A DNA stretch of 64,000 nucleotides from Erwinia mallotivora (GTDB lineage Bacteria; Pseudomonadota; Gammaproteobacteria; Enterobacterales; Enterobacteriaceae): positions 62,001 through 126,000 of the forward strand of contig NZ_JFHN01000063.1 of assembly GCF_000590885.1 (NCBI RefSeq), read 5' to 3'. Positions within the stretch are counted from its first letter, which is position 1. The number at the start of each line of letters is the position of its first letter. The notes below the pieces were generated by a model. That model had not been told where the DNA came from and made no database searches. It saw only the letters and a list, made by a program, of their open reading frames with translations. The position numbers and the translations under genes were made by a program. Shown here in pieces: positions 1 through 9,282 of this stretch.

Positions 1-402
1 AGACGGAAGCCCGGCCGCGCATAATGCTGTAATCGCCGCGCAGGCACCCGGTAAAGGCACCACCCTGATGCCTGCTTCACGACACAGGCGCACCAGATGG
101 TAGCCCGGATCGTTAATTAACGGGGTTCCGGCATCAGAAACCAGTGCAATGCTCTGCCCGTCGCGCAGCTTCGCCAGCAAGCTTTCCGCTTTCTGCTGTT
201 CGTTATGATCGTGCAATGCGAACAGGCGCGCATTGATGGAGAAATGTTGTAGCAACAGCCCGGTATGACGTGTATCTTCCGCTGCGATCAGATCGACGTT
301 AGCCAGCACGTCCAGAGCACGCTGGGTGATATCGCCCAGGTTACCAATCGGTGTGGGAACGATGTAGAGCGTGCTGGCGGAAATCTCTTCGCGTTGTTTC
401 AT
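1..402 (-). CDS. rsmI: RsmI, 16S rRNA (cytidine-1402-2'-O)-methyltransferase, N-terminal part only
   Basis: This is the first 134 codons; the rest lies beyond the left edge. The product uses SAM to methylate the ribose of C1402 in the 16S rRNA decoding centre. The N-terminus has the family signature [13 protein letters not shown], followed by AAEDTRHTG and [15 protein letters not shown], which belong to the tetrapyrrole-methylase fold. The ATG at 402 is divergent from lpoA with a 62-base gap, the usual enterobacterial arrangement. Nothing is odd in the visible part. Confidence 0.95.
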   Translation of the reverse strand, partial: MKQREEISASTLYIVPTPIGNLGDITQRALDVLANVDLIAAEDTRHTGLLLQHFSINARLFALHDHNEQQKAESLLAKLRDGQSIALVSDAGTPLINDPGYHLVRLCREAGIRVVPLPGACAAITALCAAGLPS

Positions 403-464
403 TGTTTGATCCGGTTTACCGATTTAATATTGAGCATCTTGAAAAAAACATCACTGGATACAGT

Positions 465-2531
465 ATGCTTCCTTCGAAAGTCATTCATAACAAAGCAGGA
501 CGCTGCATGCCTGTTCTGCTGGCCGCCCTGTTTTTTGCCGGGTGTACCAGCCAAAGCCCACAGACACCTGCGGTGAATGTACAGGGCGCGGCGTCCGGTA
601 CTTCCGACTATTATCTGCAACAGATGCAGCAAAGTTCAGATAATAACAAGGTTGACTGGCAATTACTTGCTATCAGGGCGCTGTTAAAAGAAGGGAAGTT
701 CCCGGATGCCAACAACCAGATGGCGCAACTACCTCAGCAACTGAGCGATACCCAACGCCAGGAAGCGCTGCTGCTACAGGCCGAGCTGAAAATTTCTCAG
801 CGTGATTTCCCCGGTGCGGCTCAGCTGCTCCAACAGACGGACAAGAGCCAGCTGTCGAAAGAACAACTGGCCCGCTACTATGCATTGCAGATAGCAGCAA
901 GTGAGGGACGCCCCTCGCTGGAAGTGCTTCGCGCCTGGATCGCCCAGGAACCGCTGTTACAAAATCCGGCTGACCGGCAAAAAAATATTGATGCCACCTG
1001 GCAGGTTCTGACGCAGATGACGGCGGAACAGACCAACAACCTGGTGATTAATGCCGATGAAAACACCCTTCAGGGCTGGCTGGATCTGCTGAATGTTTAT
1101 CGCGCTAACAGCAGCGATGCAGAAATGCTCAAAGCAGGGATCGGCGACTGGCAGACACGCTATCCCTATAATCCGGCGGCAAAAATGCTGCCGACGGCGC
1201 TAAGTCAGGCGCATAACTTCCAGCCTTCCTCAACCGGTAAAATTGCTCTGCTGCTGCCGCTGAGCGGCCAGGCGCAGGTGTTTGCGAACGCTATCCAGAA
1301 AGGCTTCAACGACGCCAAAAATGGCGCGCTGACCCAGGCAGCGGCTCAGCCTGTGGACGCGAACGCTACGTCAGCAAGCGCCGCCGCTAACACCGCCGCC
1401 GCCCCGGCAGCGGGCAGCGAAGCGAATCCGGTGACTGCGCCCTCATCTGCGCCTGCCACATCACCTGCCGCAGCCGCGCCAGATGCCACCGTATCGGGTC
1501 AACCGGCAACGCCAGCCAGCAATGCCGTTGCAACAGCCGCCCCCTCCAGCGCCACCCAGGTGCAGGTCTATGACACCAGCACTCAGCCCATTGATCAGGT
1601 GTTAGCCCAGGCGCAGAAAGATGGTGCCACGCTGGTGGTCGGTCCACTGCTTAAAAATCACGTTGAGCAACTTGCTTCGGTGCAGACACCGCTGAATATC
1701 CTTGCGCTGAATGAGCCAGGCACGGTACAGAACCATCCGAATCTTTGCTATTTTGCGCTTTCTCCTGAAGACGAAGCGCGTGATGCAGCCCATCATATGT
1801 GGGAGCAGAACAGACGCGCACCGCTGCTGATGGTGCCACGCAGTTCACTGGGCGATCGCGTCAGCAAAGCGTTCGCCAGCGAGTGGCAGAAACTGGGTGG
1901 CGGTACGGTGCTGCAACAGCAGTTTGGTTCTACCTCAGAATTGAAGCAGGGGATCAACAGCGGAGCCGGTCTGCGCCTGAGCGGTACGCCTATCACCGCG
2001 CAGGCTGAACAGCCTCAGGGCGTGACGGTTGCGGGACTGACCATTCCGGCACCGGTCAGCAGCCCGCAGCCTGCGGCCTCCGGCAGCGATGGCAATGTGG
2101 ATTCGGTCTATATCGTGGCAACCCAGGATGAGATGGCACTGATTAAACCGATGATTTCAATGCGCGTCAGCAGCCGCAGCATGGTACAACTCTATGCCAG
2201 TTCACGCAGTTTCCAGGCGGGGGCCGGTCCGGACTACCGCCTGGAGATGGAAGGCCTGCAATTCAGTGATATGCCACTACTGACCGGTAGCCAGCCAGCC
2301 CTGTTACAGCAGGCAGCGAAGAGTTTTAACAACGATTATTCGCTGGTCAGGCTGTATGCGATGGGGGTGGATGCCTGGACGCTGGCTAACCACTTTAACG
2401 ATATCCGCCAGATGTCAGGTTTTCAGATCAAAGGCGAAACCGGCAACCTGAGCGCCAACACGGATTGCGTCATCAACAGGAAGTTGACATGGAGCCAGTA
2501 TCGTCAGGGACAAATCGTTCCGGCCTCCTGA
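465..2531 (+). CDS. lpoA: LpoA, outer-membrane lipoprotein activator of PBP1A
   Basis: LpoA is anchored in the outer membrane and reaches through the periplasm to stimulate the class A penicillin-binding protein PBP1A. The 688-residue product (E. coli about 678) opens with a lipoprotein signal ending FFAGC, so Cys27 is lipidated. A TPR-like N-terminal domain follows ([16 protein letters not shown]), then an Ala/Pro/Thr-rich linker at about residues 289-367, and a C-terminal periplasmic-binding-protein-like domain. The ATG at 465 was chosen over an in-frame start at 351 because only the shorter form puts the lipobox at a normal distance. First gene of lpoA-yraN-diaA-dolP. Confidence 0.95.
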   Translation: MLPSKVIHNKAGRCMPVLLAALFFAGCTSQSPQTPAVNVQGAASGTSDYYLQQMQQSSDNNKVDWQLLAIRALLKEGKFPDANNQMAQLPQQLSDTQRQEALLLQAELKISQRDFPGAAQLLQQTDKSQLSKEQLARYYALQIAASEGRPSLEVLRAWIAQEPLLQNPADRQKNIDATWQVLTQMTAEQTNNLVINADENTLQGWLDLLNVYRANSSDAEMLKAGIGDWQTRYPYNPAAKMLPTALSQAHNFQPSSTGKIALLLPLSGQAQVFANAIQKGFNDAKNGALTQAAAQPVDANATSASAAANTAAAPAAGSEANPVTAPSSAPATSPAAAAPDATVSGQPATPASNAVATAAPSSATQVQVYDTSTQPIDQVLAQAQKDGATLVVGPLLKNHVEQLASVQTPLNILALNEPGTVQNHPNLCYFALSPEDEARDAAHHMWEQNRRAPLLMVPRSSLGDRVSKAFASEWQKLGGGTVLQQQFGSTSELKQGINSGAGLRLSGTPITAQAEQPQGVTVAGLTIPAPVSSPQPAASGSDGNVDSVYIVATQDEMALIKPMISMRVSSRSMVQLYASSRSFQAGAGPDYRLEMEGLQFSDMPLLTGSQPALLQQAAKSFNNDYSLVRLYAMGVDAWTLANHFNDIRQMSGFQIKGETGNLSANTDCVINRKLTWSQYRQGQIVPAS

Positions 2532-2881
2532 GCAGGCTGAAAACAGGGGCGGCCTGCGAACGGCAGGCCCGCCAGTTACTCGAACAGTCAGGTCTTAGCT
2601 TTGTCGCCGCCAATGTTCGTTTTCGCGGTGGAGAAATCGACCTGATTATGCGTGATAAAGCATGTTGGGTTTTTGTTGAGGTACGCTACCGTCGTAACGC
2701 CCTGTTTGGCGGTGCCGCGGCCAGCGTTACCCGCAACAAACAGCAAAAGCTGTTAACCGCCGCCGCCCTGTGGCTTAATCGCCGTGGCGAGAGTCTGGAA
2801 ACGGCAGACTGTCGTTTTGATGTGGTGGCCATAACCGGTGCGAACACCGACTGGCTGCCCAATGCTTTTTCGGCGGAGTAA
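2489..2881 (+). CDS. yraN: YraN, UPF0102 family nuclease-fold protein
   Basis: A 130-residue protein of the UPF0102 family, which has a restriction-endonuclease-like (PD-(D/E)XK) fold but no firmly established role. The conserved core GGEIDLIM and FVEVRYR supplies the acidic residues expected in that fold, followed by [15 protein letters not shown]. The ATG at 2489 is preceded by AGGA and matches the length of E. coli YraN; an in-frame start at 2465 has no Shine-Dalgarno. The gene starts 43 bases inside the end of lpoA, so the two are probably translationally coupled. Confidence 0.9.
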   Translation: MEPVSSGTNRSGLLSRLKTGAACERQARQLLEQSGLSFVAANVRFRGGEIDLIMRDKACWVFVEVRYRRNALFGGAAASVTRNKQQKLLTAAALWLNRRGESLETADCRFDVVAITGANTDWLPNAFSAE

Positions 2882-2913
2882 CCGCTCTGTCATTGACTGA
2901 CCAGGTGAAAGAA

Positions 2914-3504
2914 GTGCTGGAAAGAATTAAAGTCTGTTTTACCGAAAGTATTCAAACGCAGATCGCCGCAGCAGAAGCGTTACCGGATGCCATTTCCCGT
3001 GCGGCGATTACCATGGTGCAATCTCTGCTGAACGGTAACAAAATTCTGAGCTGTGGTAATGGTACTTCCAGCGCCAACGCCCAGCATTTTGCAGCAACGA
3101 TGATTAACCGCTTTGAGACTGAACGTCCGAGTCTGCCTGCCATTGCCCTGAGTGCGGATAATGTCCTGCTGACAGCAATTGGTAACGACCGCCTGCACGA
3201 AGAAGTCTATGCCAAGCAGGTACGTGCGTTAGGGAATGCAGGGGATATTCTGTTGGCTATCTCAACACGTGGCAACAGCCGCGATATTGTAAAAGCCCTG
3301 GAGGCAGCGGTAACGCGCGATATGACCATCATCGCGCTTACCGGCCACGACGGCGGCGAACTCGCCGGCCTGCTGGGCCCACAGGATGTGGAAATTCGCA
3401 TCCCCTCACACCGCAGCGCAAGAATTCAGGAAATGCATATGTTAACTGTGAACTGCCTGTGCGATTTGATCGATAACACCTTGTTTCCCCACCAGGACGT
3501 TTAA
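2914..3504 (+). CDS. diaA: DiaA, DnaA initiator-associating protein
   Basis: DiaA binds DnaA and promotes assembly of DnaA-ATP on oriC, keeping initiation synchronous. The 196 residues form a single SIS (sugar isomerase) domain with [15 protein letters not shown] near the N-terminus, [11 protein letters not shown] in the middle and the highly conserved tail [24 protein letters not shown] start at 2914 gives the same length as E. coli DiaA ([12 protein letters not shown]); a TTG at 2893 would add seven residues and is less likely. It follows yraN closely in the same operon. Confidence 0.93.
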   Translation: MLERIKVCFTESIQTQIAAAEALPDAISRAAITMVQSLLNGNKILSCGNGTSSANAQHFAATMINRFETERPSLPAIALSADNVLLTAIGNDRLHEEVYAKQVRALGNAGDILLAISTRGNSRDIVKALEAAVTRDMTIIALTGHDGGELAGLLGPQDVEIRIPSHRSARIQEMHMLTVNCLCDLIDNTLFPHQDV

Positions 3505-3513
3505 GGAGCCGAA

Positions 3514-4086
3514 ATGAAGGCATTACCCGCTATTGCCGTGGTGTTTACCGCGTTGATGTTACAGGGCTGCGTGGCCGCAGTGATTGGCAGCGCAGCCGTT
3601 GCCACCAAAACCGCCTCCGATCCCCGGACGGTAGGCACTCAGGTGGATGATGGCACGCTGGAGCTGCGCGTCAGCAATGCGTTGTCCAAAGACCAGCAGA
3701 TCAAAACCGATGCCCACATTGTTGCTACCGCCTATCAGGGGAAAGTCCTGCTGACCGGTCAGGCCCCTGACGCCACCCTCGCCAGCCGCGCCAAACAAAT
3801 CACCATGGGCGTGGACGGCGCAACCGAGGTCTACAACGAGATCCGTACCAGCGATAAAGCCAGTTTTGGCACGGCGTCTTCCGACACCTGGATCACCACC
3901 AAGGTCCGCTCCCAGCTGTTAGCCAGCGACCAGGTGAAATCGTCCAATGTGAAGGTGACGACAGAAAATGGCGAAGTGTTCCTGTTAGGCCTGGTAACCG
4001 ACGCGGAAGGGAAAGCGGCGGCCGACATTGCCAGCCGTGTGAGCGGCGTGAAACATGTCACCACCGCCTTTACTATCCTGAAATAG
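3514..4086 (+). CDS. dolP: DolP, outer-membrane lipoprotein with two BON domains
   Basis: DolP (YraP) is a lipoprotein on the inner face of the outer membrane that binds anionic phospholipid, localises to the division site and supports outer-membrane integrity and BAM activity. The 190-residue product has a signal ending LMLQGC, making Cys19 the lipidated residue, then two BON domains at roughly residues 46-115 and 124-190. Each has the alternating pattern seen in KVLLTGQAPDA and EVFLLGLVTDAEG. ATG at 3514 is preceded by AAGGAG. Last gene of the lpoA operon; a terminator follows. Confidence 0.94.
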   Translation: MKALPAIAVVFTALMLQGCVAAVIGSAAVATKTASDPRTVGTQVDDGTLELRVSNALSKDQQIKTDAHIVATAYQGKVLLTGQAPDATLASRAKQITMGVDGATEVYNEIRTSDKASFGTASSDTWITTKVRSQLLASDQVKSSNVKVTTENGEVFLLGLVTDAEGKAAADIASRVSGVKHVTTAFTILK

Positions 4087-4098
4087 CCCCACCCCTGG

Positions 4099-4133
4099 AA
4101 TCCGTAACCGGCACTGCCCGGCTACGGATTTTT
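4099..4133 (+). terminator. Rho-independent terminator after dolP
   Basis: The arms AATCCGTA and TACGGATT, extended by CCGG/CCGG across one mismatch, close over a short loop and run into a T-tract on the plus strand. It separates the dolP operon from the convergent regulator gene. Confidence 0.8.
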
Positions 4134-4148
4134 CATTCGCGTCCTGCT

Positions 4149-6059
4149 TTATATCCGGCTAAGGCAATCCAGCGCCACCACCCTGAAGCTGTCAAAATCC
4201 ACACTGTCCCGCAGCCGCGTCATTGCCCTTTCACGCATGAAAGTGACAAAAAGATCGTAGATCGCCATCGCTTCTTCATATTCGCTTTTACTGATAGCCA
4301 GCAGGAAAATCACACTGGCAGTTTCATCTCCCCAGCGGATACCCTGTGGTGCCAGTACGGTATAGACCACGGTTTTCTTCGCCAGCAGCCCCAATGAGTG
4401 TGGCAACGCAATACCCTCTCCCAGCATGGTACTGACAATCGCCTCGCGCTCCTCAACGGAAGGATAAAAATCACTGTCCACCACCCCTTCCGCCTCCAGC
4501 TGGTCGCAGAGCATCCGGAAAAGCGTGCTGCGGGCCATTGGGCGATCGACGATACAAAAGTGTCTGGCGTCAAAGAACTTTTCCAGCATTCCGGCACGGG
4601 TTCGATCCACCAGCACCTGTTTACCGATCTGCTCCAGCTGATAGCCGGTCGGAAACGGTGACATCACCACCACAGGTTTATTTTTCTCAGTCAGCCTCAC
4701 GGTGGAGATGACAAAATCCTCCTCAATACTTTCCTGCCGCTCATACTCGCGCAGCGAAATAATATGACGGATGACAATCTGCGGATATTTGCGCATCAGC
4801 ATGGTCTGGATCATACGAACGGTTGAGGTGCCGGTGTCGCACACCAGCAGGATCTGTGGATGGTGCTGATAGCTGACGTTGTAATGACGCTCCAGTCCGA
4901 CACCGATATGCAGAACCAGGAAACCCATTTCATTCTCACTGATCGCATACGGAGTGTATTTACCCCAACTTGAAACGGCAGCCAGCGTCACATCCCAGGC
5001 CATCGGATAGTGCTGTTTAATATTCGCCAGCAGCGGATTGGGGATGTTTATCTGATAGCGCACGCGGGTAATCATCGTTTTAATATGCGTCAGCAAATCT
5101 GCCCGCAATTGCATGTCGCGCTGAAGATCGAAACGGTAATGGCTGTTGATGTAGCTGAGGATATAGTTCACCAGCGACTCGCCGTCATCCGGCCCTATTG
5201 CGCTGAGGGCGATCTCCTCAACCCTTCTTGCCGCGATATTGACCCGCAGCCAGGCTTCTTCCGCAGGTGAAATTACCTTGCCGGTTAGCGGTCGCATCAG
5301 ATGAATAATCTGTCGGGCAGCGTCGTGCACATCCTGATCGACGTCATCGGCACTGAAATCAGACAGCGGATAGCCCTCGCTGATACGCCGCACCGCCACC
5401 GCACAGTAAATCCGCAGGTAAAGTTCACTGTCATCATTCAGACGAATATTGCAGCGGCTGAAGCACTGATTAAGCAGCGGGTGCAACCTCTCCAGCATCC
5501 CACTGTTCAGCGCTTCCAGCCGGAGTAGCGGATCGTCAGCATCCTCCTGAGCAATCTGGTACAACAGTTCGGTCAGACAGGTTCGCACTGCCACTTCACG
5601 GCCAAACAGTTTCATGCCGTAGCGCGGCCGGGTTTCAATCACCAGTTGATAACGCGCCAGCCTCTCACGTACCTCCGCCATATCACCCTGCAATGTCGCG
5701 CGACTGACAAACCACTCTTCCGCCAGATCTTCCAGCTTCAGCGAAAAAGCGGCGGTCAGGAAACGGATCAACAAATAATGCACGCGAGCGCCGGAGGTGC
5801 GCGGTATCCGCAAATGTGAAGGTGACTGCTGCTGCAACTGACCGTAGCGGGCAGCATCGGTAATGTTCATTTGATAACCTGCGCCACGACTGAGCACAAA
5901 GCAGACCCCGTGGTCAGCCAGCAGGGCATTCAGCGAGGTGATATCCGTGCGCACAGTGCGGGTCGATACCGCCAGACGCCGCGCCAGCTCGTCAGGAGGC
6001 AGCGTTTCGTTTTGCAGCAGACTAAACAGCTGGGAGAGGCGTTGATTTGGGAATCTCAA
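4149..6059 (-). CDS. PRD/EIIB/EIIA-containing transcriptional regulator (BglG/MtlR type)
   Basis: A 636-residue PTS-controlled regulator. Domains in order: DeoR-like winged HTH (residues 1-60, VSTRTVRTDI), a second Mga-like HTH (about 85-165, VSRATLQGDM), two PRDs (about 185-400; LTHI and LHIG histidines in the second), an EIIB-like domain with CDTGTST at Cys407, and an EIIA domain with GEGIALPHS at His554. This is the MtlR/ManR layout of DNA-binding activators whose activity depends on phosphorylation by HPr and cognate EII proteins. There is no AAA+ domain, so it is not a sigma-54 LevR-type regulator. The start is TTG at 6059, with AGGAA upstream; no ATG lies nearby. It closes the 4-13 kb cassette and probably controls it. 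Confidence 0.85.
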   Translation of the reverse strand: MRFPNQRLSQLFSLLQNETLPPDELARRLAVSTRTVRTDITSLNALLADHGVCFVLSRGAGYQMNITDAARYGQLQQQSPSHLRIPRTSGARVHYLLIRFLTAAFSLKLEDLAEEWFVSRATLQGDMAEVRERLARYQLVIETRPRYGMKLFGREVAVRTCLTELLYQIAQEDADDPLLRLEALNSGMLERLHPLLNQCFSRCNIRLNDDSELYLRIYCAVAVRRISEGYPLSDFSADDVDQDVHDAARQIIHLMRPLTGKVISPAEEAWLRVNIAARRVEEIALSAIGPDDGESLVNYILSYINSHYRFDLQRDMQLRADLLTHIKTMITRVRYQINIPNPLLANIKQHYPMAWDVTLAAVSSWGKYTPYAISENEMGFLVLHIGVGLERHYNVSYQHHPQILLVCDTGTSTVRMIQTMLMRKYPQIVIRHIISLREYERQESIEEDFVISTVRLTEKNKPVVVMSPFPTGYQLEQIGKQVLVDRTRAGMLEKFFDARHFCIVDRPMARSTLFRMLCDQLEAEGVVDSDFYPSVEEREAIVSTMLGEGIALPHSLGLLAKKTVVYTVLAPQGIRWGDETASVIFLLAISKSEYEEAMAIYDLFVTFMRERAMTRLRDSVDFDSFRVVALDCLSRI

Positions 6060-6126
6060 GGCTGTTCCTGTGGTGAAAAGGCAAGAAAAGGTGGTGCGAC
6101 GTGGCGCTTATCCACCCGGAACAAGA

Positions 6127-7272
6127 TTACGGCGTGAATACCAGCTGGGAAGGTGCGCCGACCGCCGTGTAATCACCACTGAACGACAGCACACCGCTGG
6201 CCGGGTCCACGCGAAAACGCGTGATGTTATCGCTGCGCTGATTGACCGCGTAGAGCGTCCTGCCATCGGCTGACAGGCTCAGCGTGCGTGTGTAGTCGCC
6301 CCGCGTCCAGACATCGTCTTTATGGCTCAGCGACCCGTCAGGCGCAATGGCAAAGTGCGCAATGCTGTTGTGCAGGCGATTAGCCACCCACAGATTCCTG
6401 CCAGCCTTATCCATCACCAGGCCAGCAGCGAAACTGGTGCCCTTATACCCTGCCGGTAAGGCTGAAACGGTCGCCCTCTCGCTCAGGGTGCCGGTATCGC
6501 TGTTTAACAGATAATGCGTCAGGGTCGAGGCTTCTTCATTAATCAGGTAGAGCAATTTACCGTCGGGATGAAAGACAAAATGACGAGGTCCGGCTCCGGC
6601 AGAAGAAGCGGCGATCCACGCAGGCTGGCTGGCCTGCAATTTGCCATTGTGGCTCAGGCGATACTGCCAGATACGATCCAGCCCGAGATCGGTTGAGAAA
6701 ACAAATCTGCCGGAGGGATCGCTGGCGATCATGTGCGCATGAGGACCGTTATGATCGCTGATGGCAAAGCTGCCCTCAACCGCCGCCGCCGGTTTCGTCG
6801 CGCCAGCCGGTCCCTGATGCTGCCGGGCGTCACTGGCTTCAGAAAGTCGGCCATCCGCCTGCACCGGCAGAACCGCGATGCTGCCACTGTTGTAGTTGGC
6901 TACCAGCAAAAATTTACCGTCCGGCGTCAGCGACAGATACACCGGCCCCGCCCCCTGTGAGCTGACCTGATTGCGCATTTTCAGACTGCCGTCACGGGCT
7001 ATGGCATAGGCCACCACCACACCTTTTTCGCTTTCACTGGCGACGTACAGGGTTTTGCCCTGTGCATCGATGGTCATCTGCGCCGGGCTGAGCTGCCTGC
7101 TGACCAGCGTTTTGTCACTCAGCGCCCCATCAGCCGGATTGACCTGAAAACGGTAAATGCCTTCTCCGTTCGGCGGATAGGTGCCCACCCAGGCATACTG
7201 TGCGCTTACCGCGCAGGACGTGGTCGCCATCAGAGCCAGAGACGCCGCGCAGATTACCGATCCATAACGCAT
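6127..7272 (-). CDS. Exported lactonase-family beta-propeller protein
   Basis: A 381-residue protein of the 6-phosphogluconolactonase (Pgl/YbhE-type, PF10282) seven-bladed propeller family. Repeats such as LYVASESEKG, LVANYNSGS, NGPHAHMIASDPSGRF and PRHFVFHPDGKLLYL mark the blades. Unlike cytosolic Pgl it has a hydrophobic N-terminus ending near AVSAQ, so it should be exported to the periplasm. The Cys before it is a poor lipobox. ATG at 7272 has GAGAGGAA upstream. It lies between the aldolase and regulator genes on the same strand. A role in opening a sugar lactone outside the cytoplasm is inferred; the family also contains non-enzymatic proteins. Confidence 0.75.
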   Translation of the reverse strand: MRYGSVICAASLALMATTSCAVSAQYAWVGTYPPNGEGIYRFQVNPADGALSDKTLVSRQLSPAQMTIDAQGKTLYVASESEKGVVVAYAIARDGSLKMRNQVSSQGAGPVYLSLTPDGKFLLVANYNSGSIAVLPVQADGRLSEASDARQHQGPAGATKPAAAVEGSFAISDHNGPHAHMIASDPSGRFVFSTDLGLDRIWQYRLSHNGKLQASQPAWIAASSAGAGPRHFVFHPDGKLLYLINEEASTLTHYLLNSDTGTLSERATVSALPAGYKGTSFAAGLVMDKAGRNLWVANRLHNSIAHFAIAPDGSLSHKDDVWTRGDYTRTLSLSADGRTLYAVNQRSDNITRFRVDPASGVLSFSGDYTAVGAPSQLVFTP

Positions 7273-7423
7273 AGTGTTCCTCTCAGTATCAGTGAAAGCC
7301 GCTGAGGTGACGCTGCCGGAGCCCCTGGGGATTGTCGCGGCAGCATACCTGCCTCATCCGGGCGGGTTGCATTCAGAAACCGTTGGTCGCAGCCAACAAC
7401 ATATGGAGCTCACCGGCGGGGTT

Positions 7424-8164
7424 TCAATCCAGCAGGCTTCTGGTCATTGCCAGTAATCTGCTGACATCGCTGGGCCGGGTATTGCCTGTCTCTTTATCGA
7501 TTATCGAACTGTAGATATGCGGGATGATTTTACTGACCCCCGCGTCAAGGGCGATCTGCAAAATCTGCTGATAGTTAGCCAGATCAATACCGCCGGTTGG
7601 CTCCAGCCAGAAATCCTGCTCCGCGCAGGCTTTTGCCACAACGCTGAACTCATCAATCGCCCGCAGGCCGCCCATAGGGAAATATTTTACCGAGCTGCCG
7701 CCAAAGTCTTTCAGCATGGCGATGGCCGTTGCCACTGGCACAATGCCATCGGGCGCTTTGGCACTGCGTGGCCCGGTGGAGATTTTAACCATTCCCACCC
7801 TACCGGTGGGGGAGATCAGACCGTTAACCACCGTCTGGTCCTGTCCCAGCAGCGCCCGGCTGGTTGCCACACCGGTAAACACCTGGTTAACATGCTGCGG
7901 CTGTAGCTGCGCTGAAATGGCGCTGACCATCGCAGACTGGTTTGGATCGCCTGCTCCCAGCCCCACCGACAGTGCATTATCAATCAGCCGGGCATAATCA
8001 CGCATATCCGTCACCGCGCTCGCCACATCGGGGTAGTTTTTCGACAGCACGCCCACCAGCACGTAGCCCTCTGCGGCCTGCCACACCTCGCGCGCGTTCT
8101 CTTTCGAACCGGCCAGCACGTTCAGACAGACGCGATCCCGGTAAAATTTGGGGGTCAGCGTCAT
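7424..8164 (-). CDS. KDGP-aldolase-like protein (DgaF / EF_0839 family)
   Basis: A 246-residue TIM-barrel protein related to DgaF, the 2-keto-3-deoxy-6-phosphogluconate aldolase of the Salmonella D-glucosaminate pathway. The segment SSVKYFPMGG places Lys160 in the position of the Schiff-base lysine of KDPG aldolases (KFFPA motif). EPTGGIDLANYQQIL near the C-terminus suits a phosphate-binding loop. It would split a ketodeoxy sugar-acid phosphate into pyruvate and glyceraldehyde 3-phosphate. Its ATG overlaps the stop of the PLP-enzyme gene by four bases (ATGA), so the two are translationally coupled. The exact substrate is not proven. Confidence 0.82.
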   Translation of the reverse strand: MTLTPKFYRDRVCLNVLAGSKENAREVWQAAEGYVLVGVLSKNYPDVASAVTDMRDYARLIDNALSVGLGAGDPNQSAMVSAISAQLQPQHVNQVFTGVATSRALLGQDQTVVNGLISPTGRVGMVKISTGPRSAKAPDGIVPVATAIAMLKDFGGSSVKYFPMGGLRAIDEFSVVAKACAEQDFWLEPTGGIDLANYQQILQIALDAGVSKIIPHIYSSIIDKETGNTRPSDVSRLLAMTRSLLD

Positions 8165-9282
8165 GATGTTGTTGCTCCTGACTGCAGTGTACTGATGCAG
8201 CTGAACAGGGTATGCAGCTGTTCCGCCGATACGCTACGGACATCGACTTCCACCATCCCTTCGTTCGCCTTATAGCCACGAAAGTAAATGGCAATATCGC
8301 CGGTTTTCAGCGCCTGTACCACTTCAGAGGTGGCACGGCCAATGATCGCTTCATCAAAATGAATTTCCGTGCGGGCGATATCACGTCCGGCAGCATCCCA
8401 GACCACCCTGGCGCGGATACCGTGCAGGGTGTTCAGCTGGTTGATAAACGGCGTCATTTTTTCCACCATCTGCGCACCAGATACCCTCTCCTGCACCCTG
8501 TAATTTTCAATCGCCTGGGTCAGACCAAGAATGCTCTCCTTGCCGACCTTCATCGCCCGGCCAATGCCCATCGACTGACGTTTTACCCAGCTGACGTACT
8601 GCCGACGTCCGACGACCAGCCCGCTGGTTGGACCTTCAATTGCTTTAGCGCCGCTGTAAATCACCAGATCGGCTCCTGCCTGGTAATAGCACTGTAAATC
8701 CTCTTCCGCTGCCGCATCGACAATCAGCGGCACACCGTGTTGCCGCGCCACCCGCGCGGCGTCAGCCACGCTGAGATGGCTTTTTTGTACGCAGTGATGA
8801 GACTTGACGTAGAGGACAGCGGCGGTCTGCGGGCCCATCGCCGCACTGAGTTGCTCAGCCGAGCATTCGTTGGCATAACCGGCTTCCACCAGCCGTCCTC
8901 CCCCCATGGTCACCATAGTGCCAACCGGTGCGCCATAGTTAACGTTGTGACCTTTTGGCAACACGATGTCGTGTGGCACCGTCAGCGGTGCAGCGTGCAG
9001 ATTCTCCAGCAGCCAGTCGTTATCCTGCACAATCACCGCGGCCACCGACTGGGCGATACCCGCAGAGGCGCAGGAGACCACCACCGCGTCCTCACACCCA
9101 AGCAGCCCCGCAATATAAGCCCCGGTTTTATCCACCAAATCTTTCATTTCAAAATAGTGATTAAGACCGTACTGCACGGTTTCAACCACGTCCGCCGCCG
9201 GGGTGGAGACACCAAGAATAGTCATGCGGCCGGAGGCATTGATCACCTGTTTCAGGCCATATTTTTCATAAATCGAAGACAT
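8161..9282 (-). CDS. SelA-like PLP-dependent ammonia-lyase (DgaE family)
   Basis: A 373-residue fold-type I PLP enzyme related to selenocysteine synthase and to DgaE, the D-glucosaminate-6-phosphate ammonia-lyase. Visible motifs are VINASGRMT at the N-terminus, VDAAAEEDL with the PLP-binding Asp, and SGAKAIEGPTSG with Lys213 as the internal aldimine. The expected reaction removes ammonia from an amino-sugar acid phosphate to give the keto-deoxy acid for the adjacent aldolase. The ATG at 9282 was preferred to 9300 because AAGGGA lies just upstream and homologues begin MSSIYEKYGL. It overlaps the amidohydrolase end by 17 bases. Confidence 0.85.
   Translation of the reverse strand: MSSIYEKYGLKQVINASGRMTILGVSTPAADVVETVQYGLNHYFEMKDLVDKTGAYIAGLLGCEDAVVVSCASAGIAQSVAAVIVQDNDWLLENLHAAPLTVPHDIVLPKGHNVNYGAPVGTMVTMGGGRLVEAGYANECSAEQLSAAMGPQTAAVLYVKSHHCVQKSHLSVADAARVARQHGVPLIVDAAAEEDLQCYYQAGADLVIYSGAKAIEGPTSGLVVGRRQYVSWVKRQSMGIGRAMKVGKESILGLTQAIENYRVQERVSGAQMVEKMTPFINQLNTLHGIRARVVWDAAGRDIARTEIHFDEAIIGRATSEVVQALKTGDIAIYFRGYKANEGMVEVDVRSVSAEQLHTLFSCISTLQSGATTS

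Noticed and set aside
351-464. 38-codon N-terminal extension of lpoA
   Set aside because: It would bury the lipoprotein signal inside the protein and it overlaps the divergent rsmI start.
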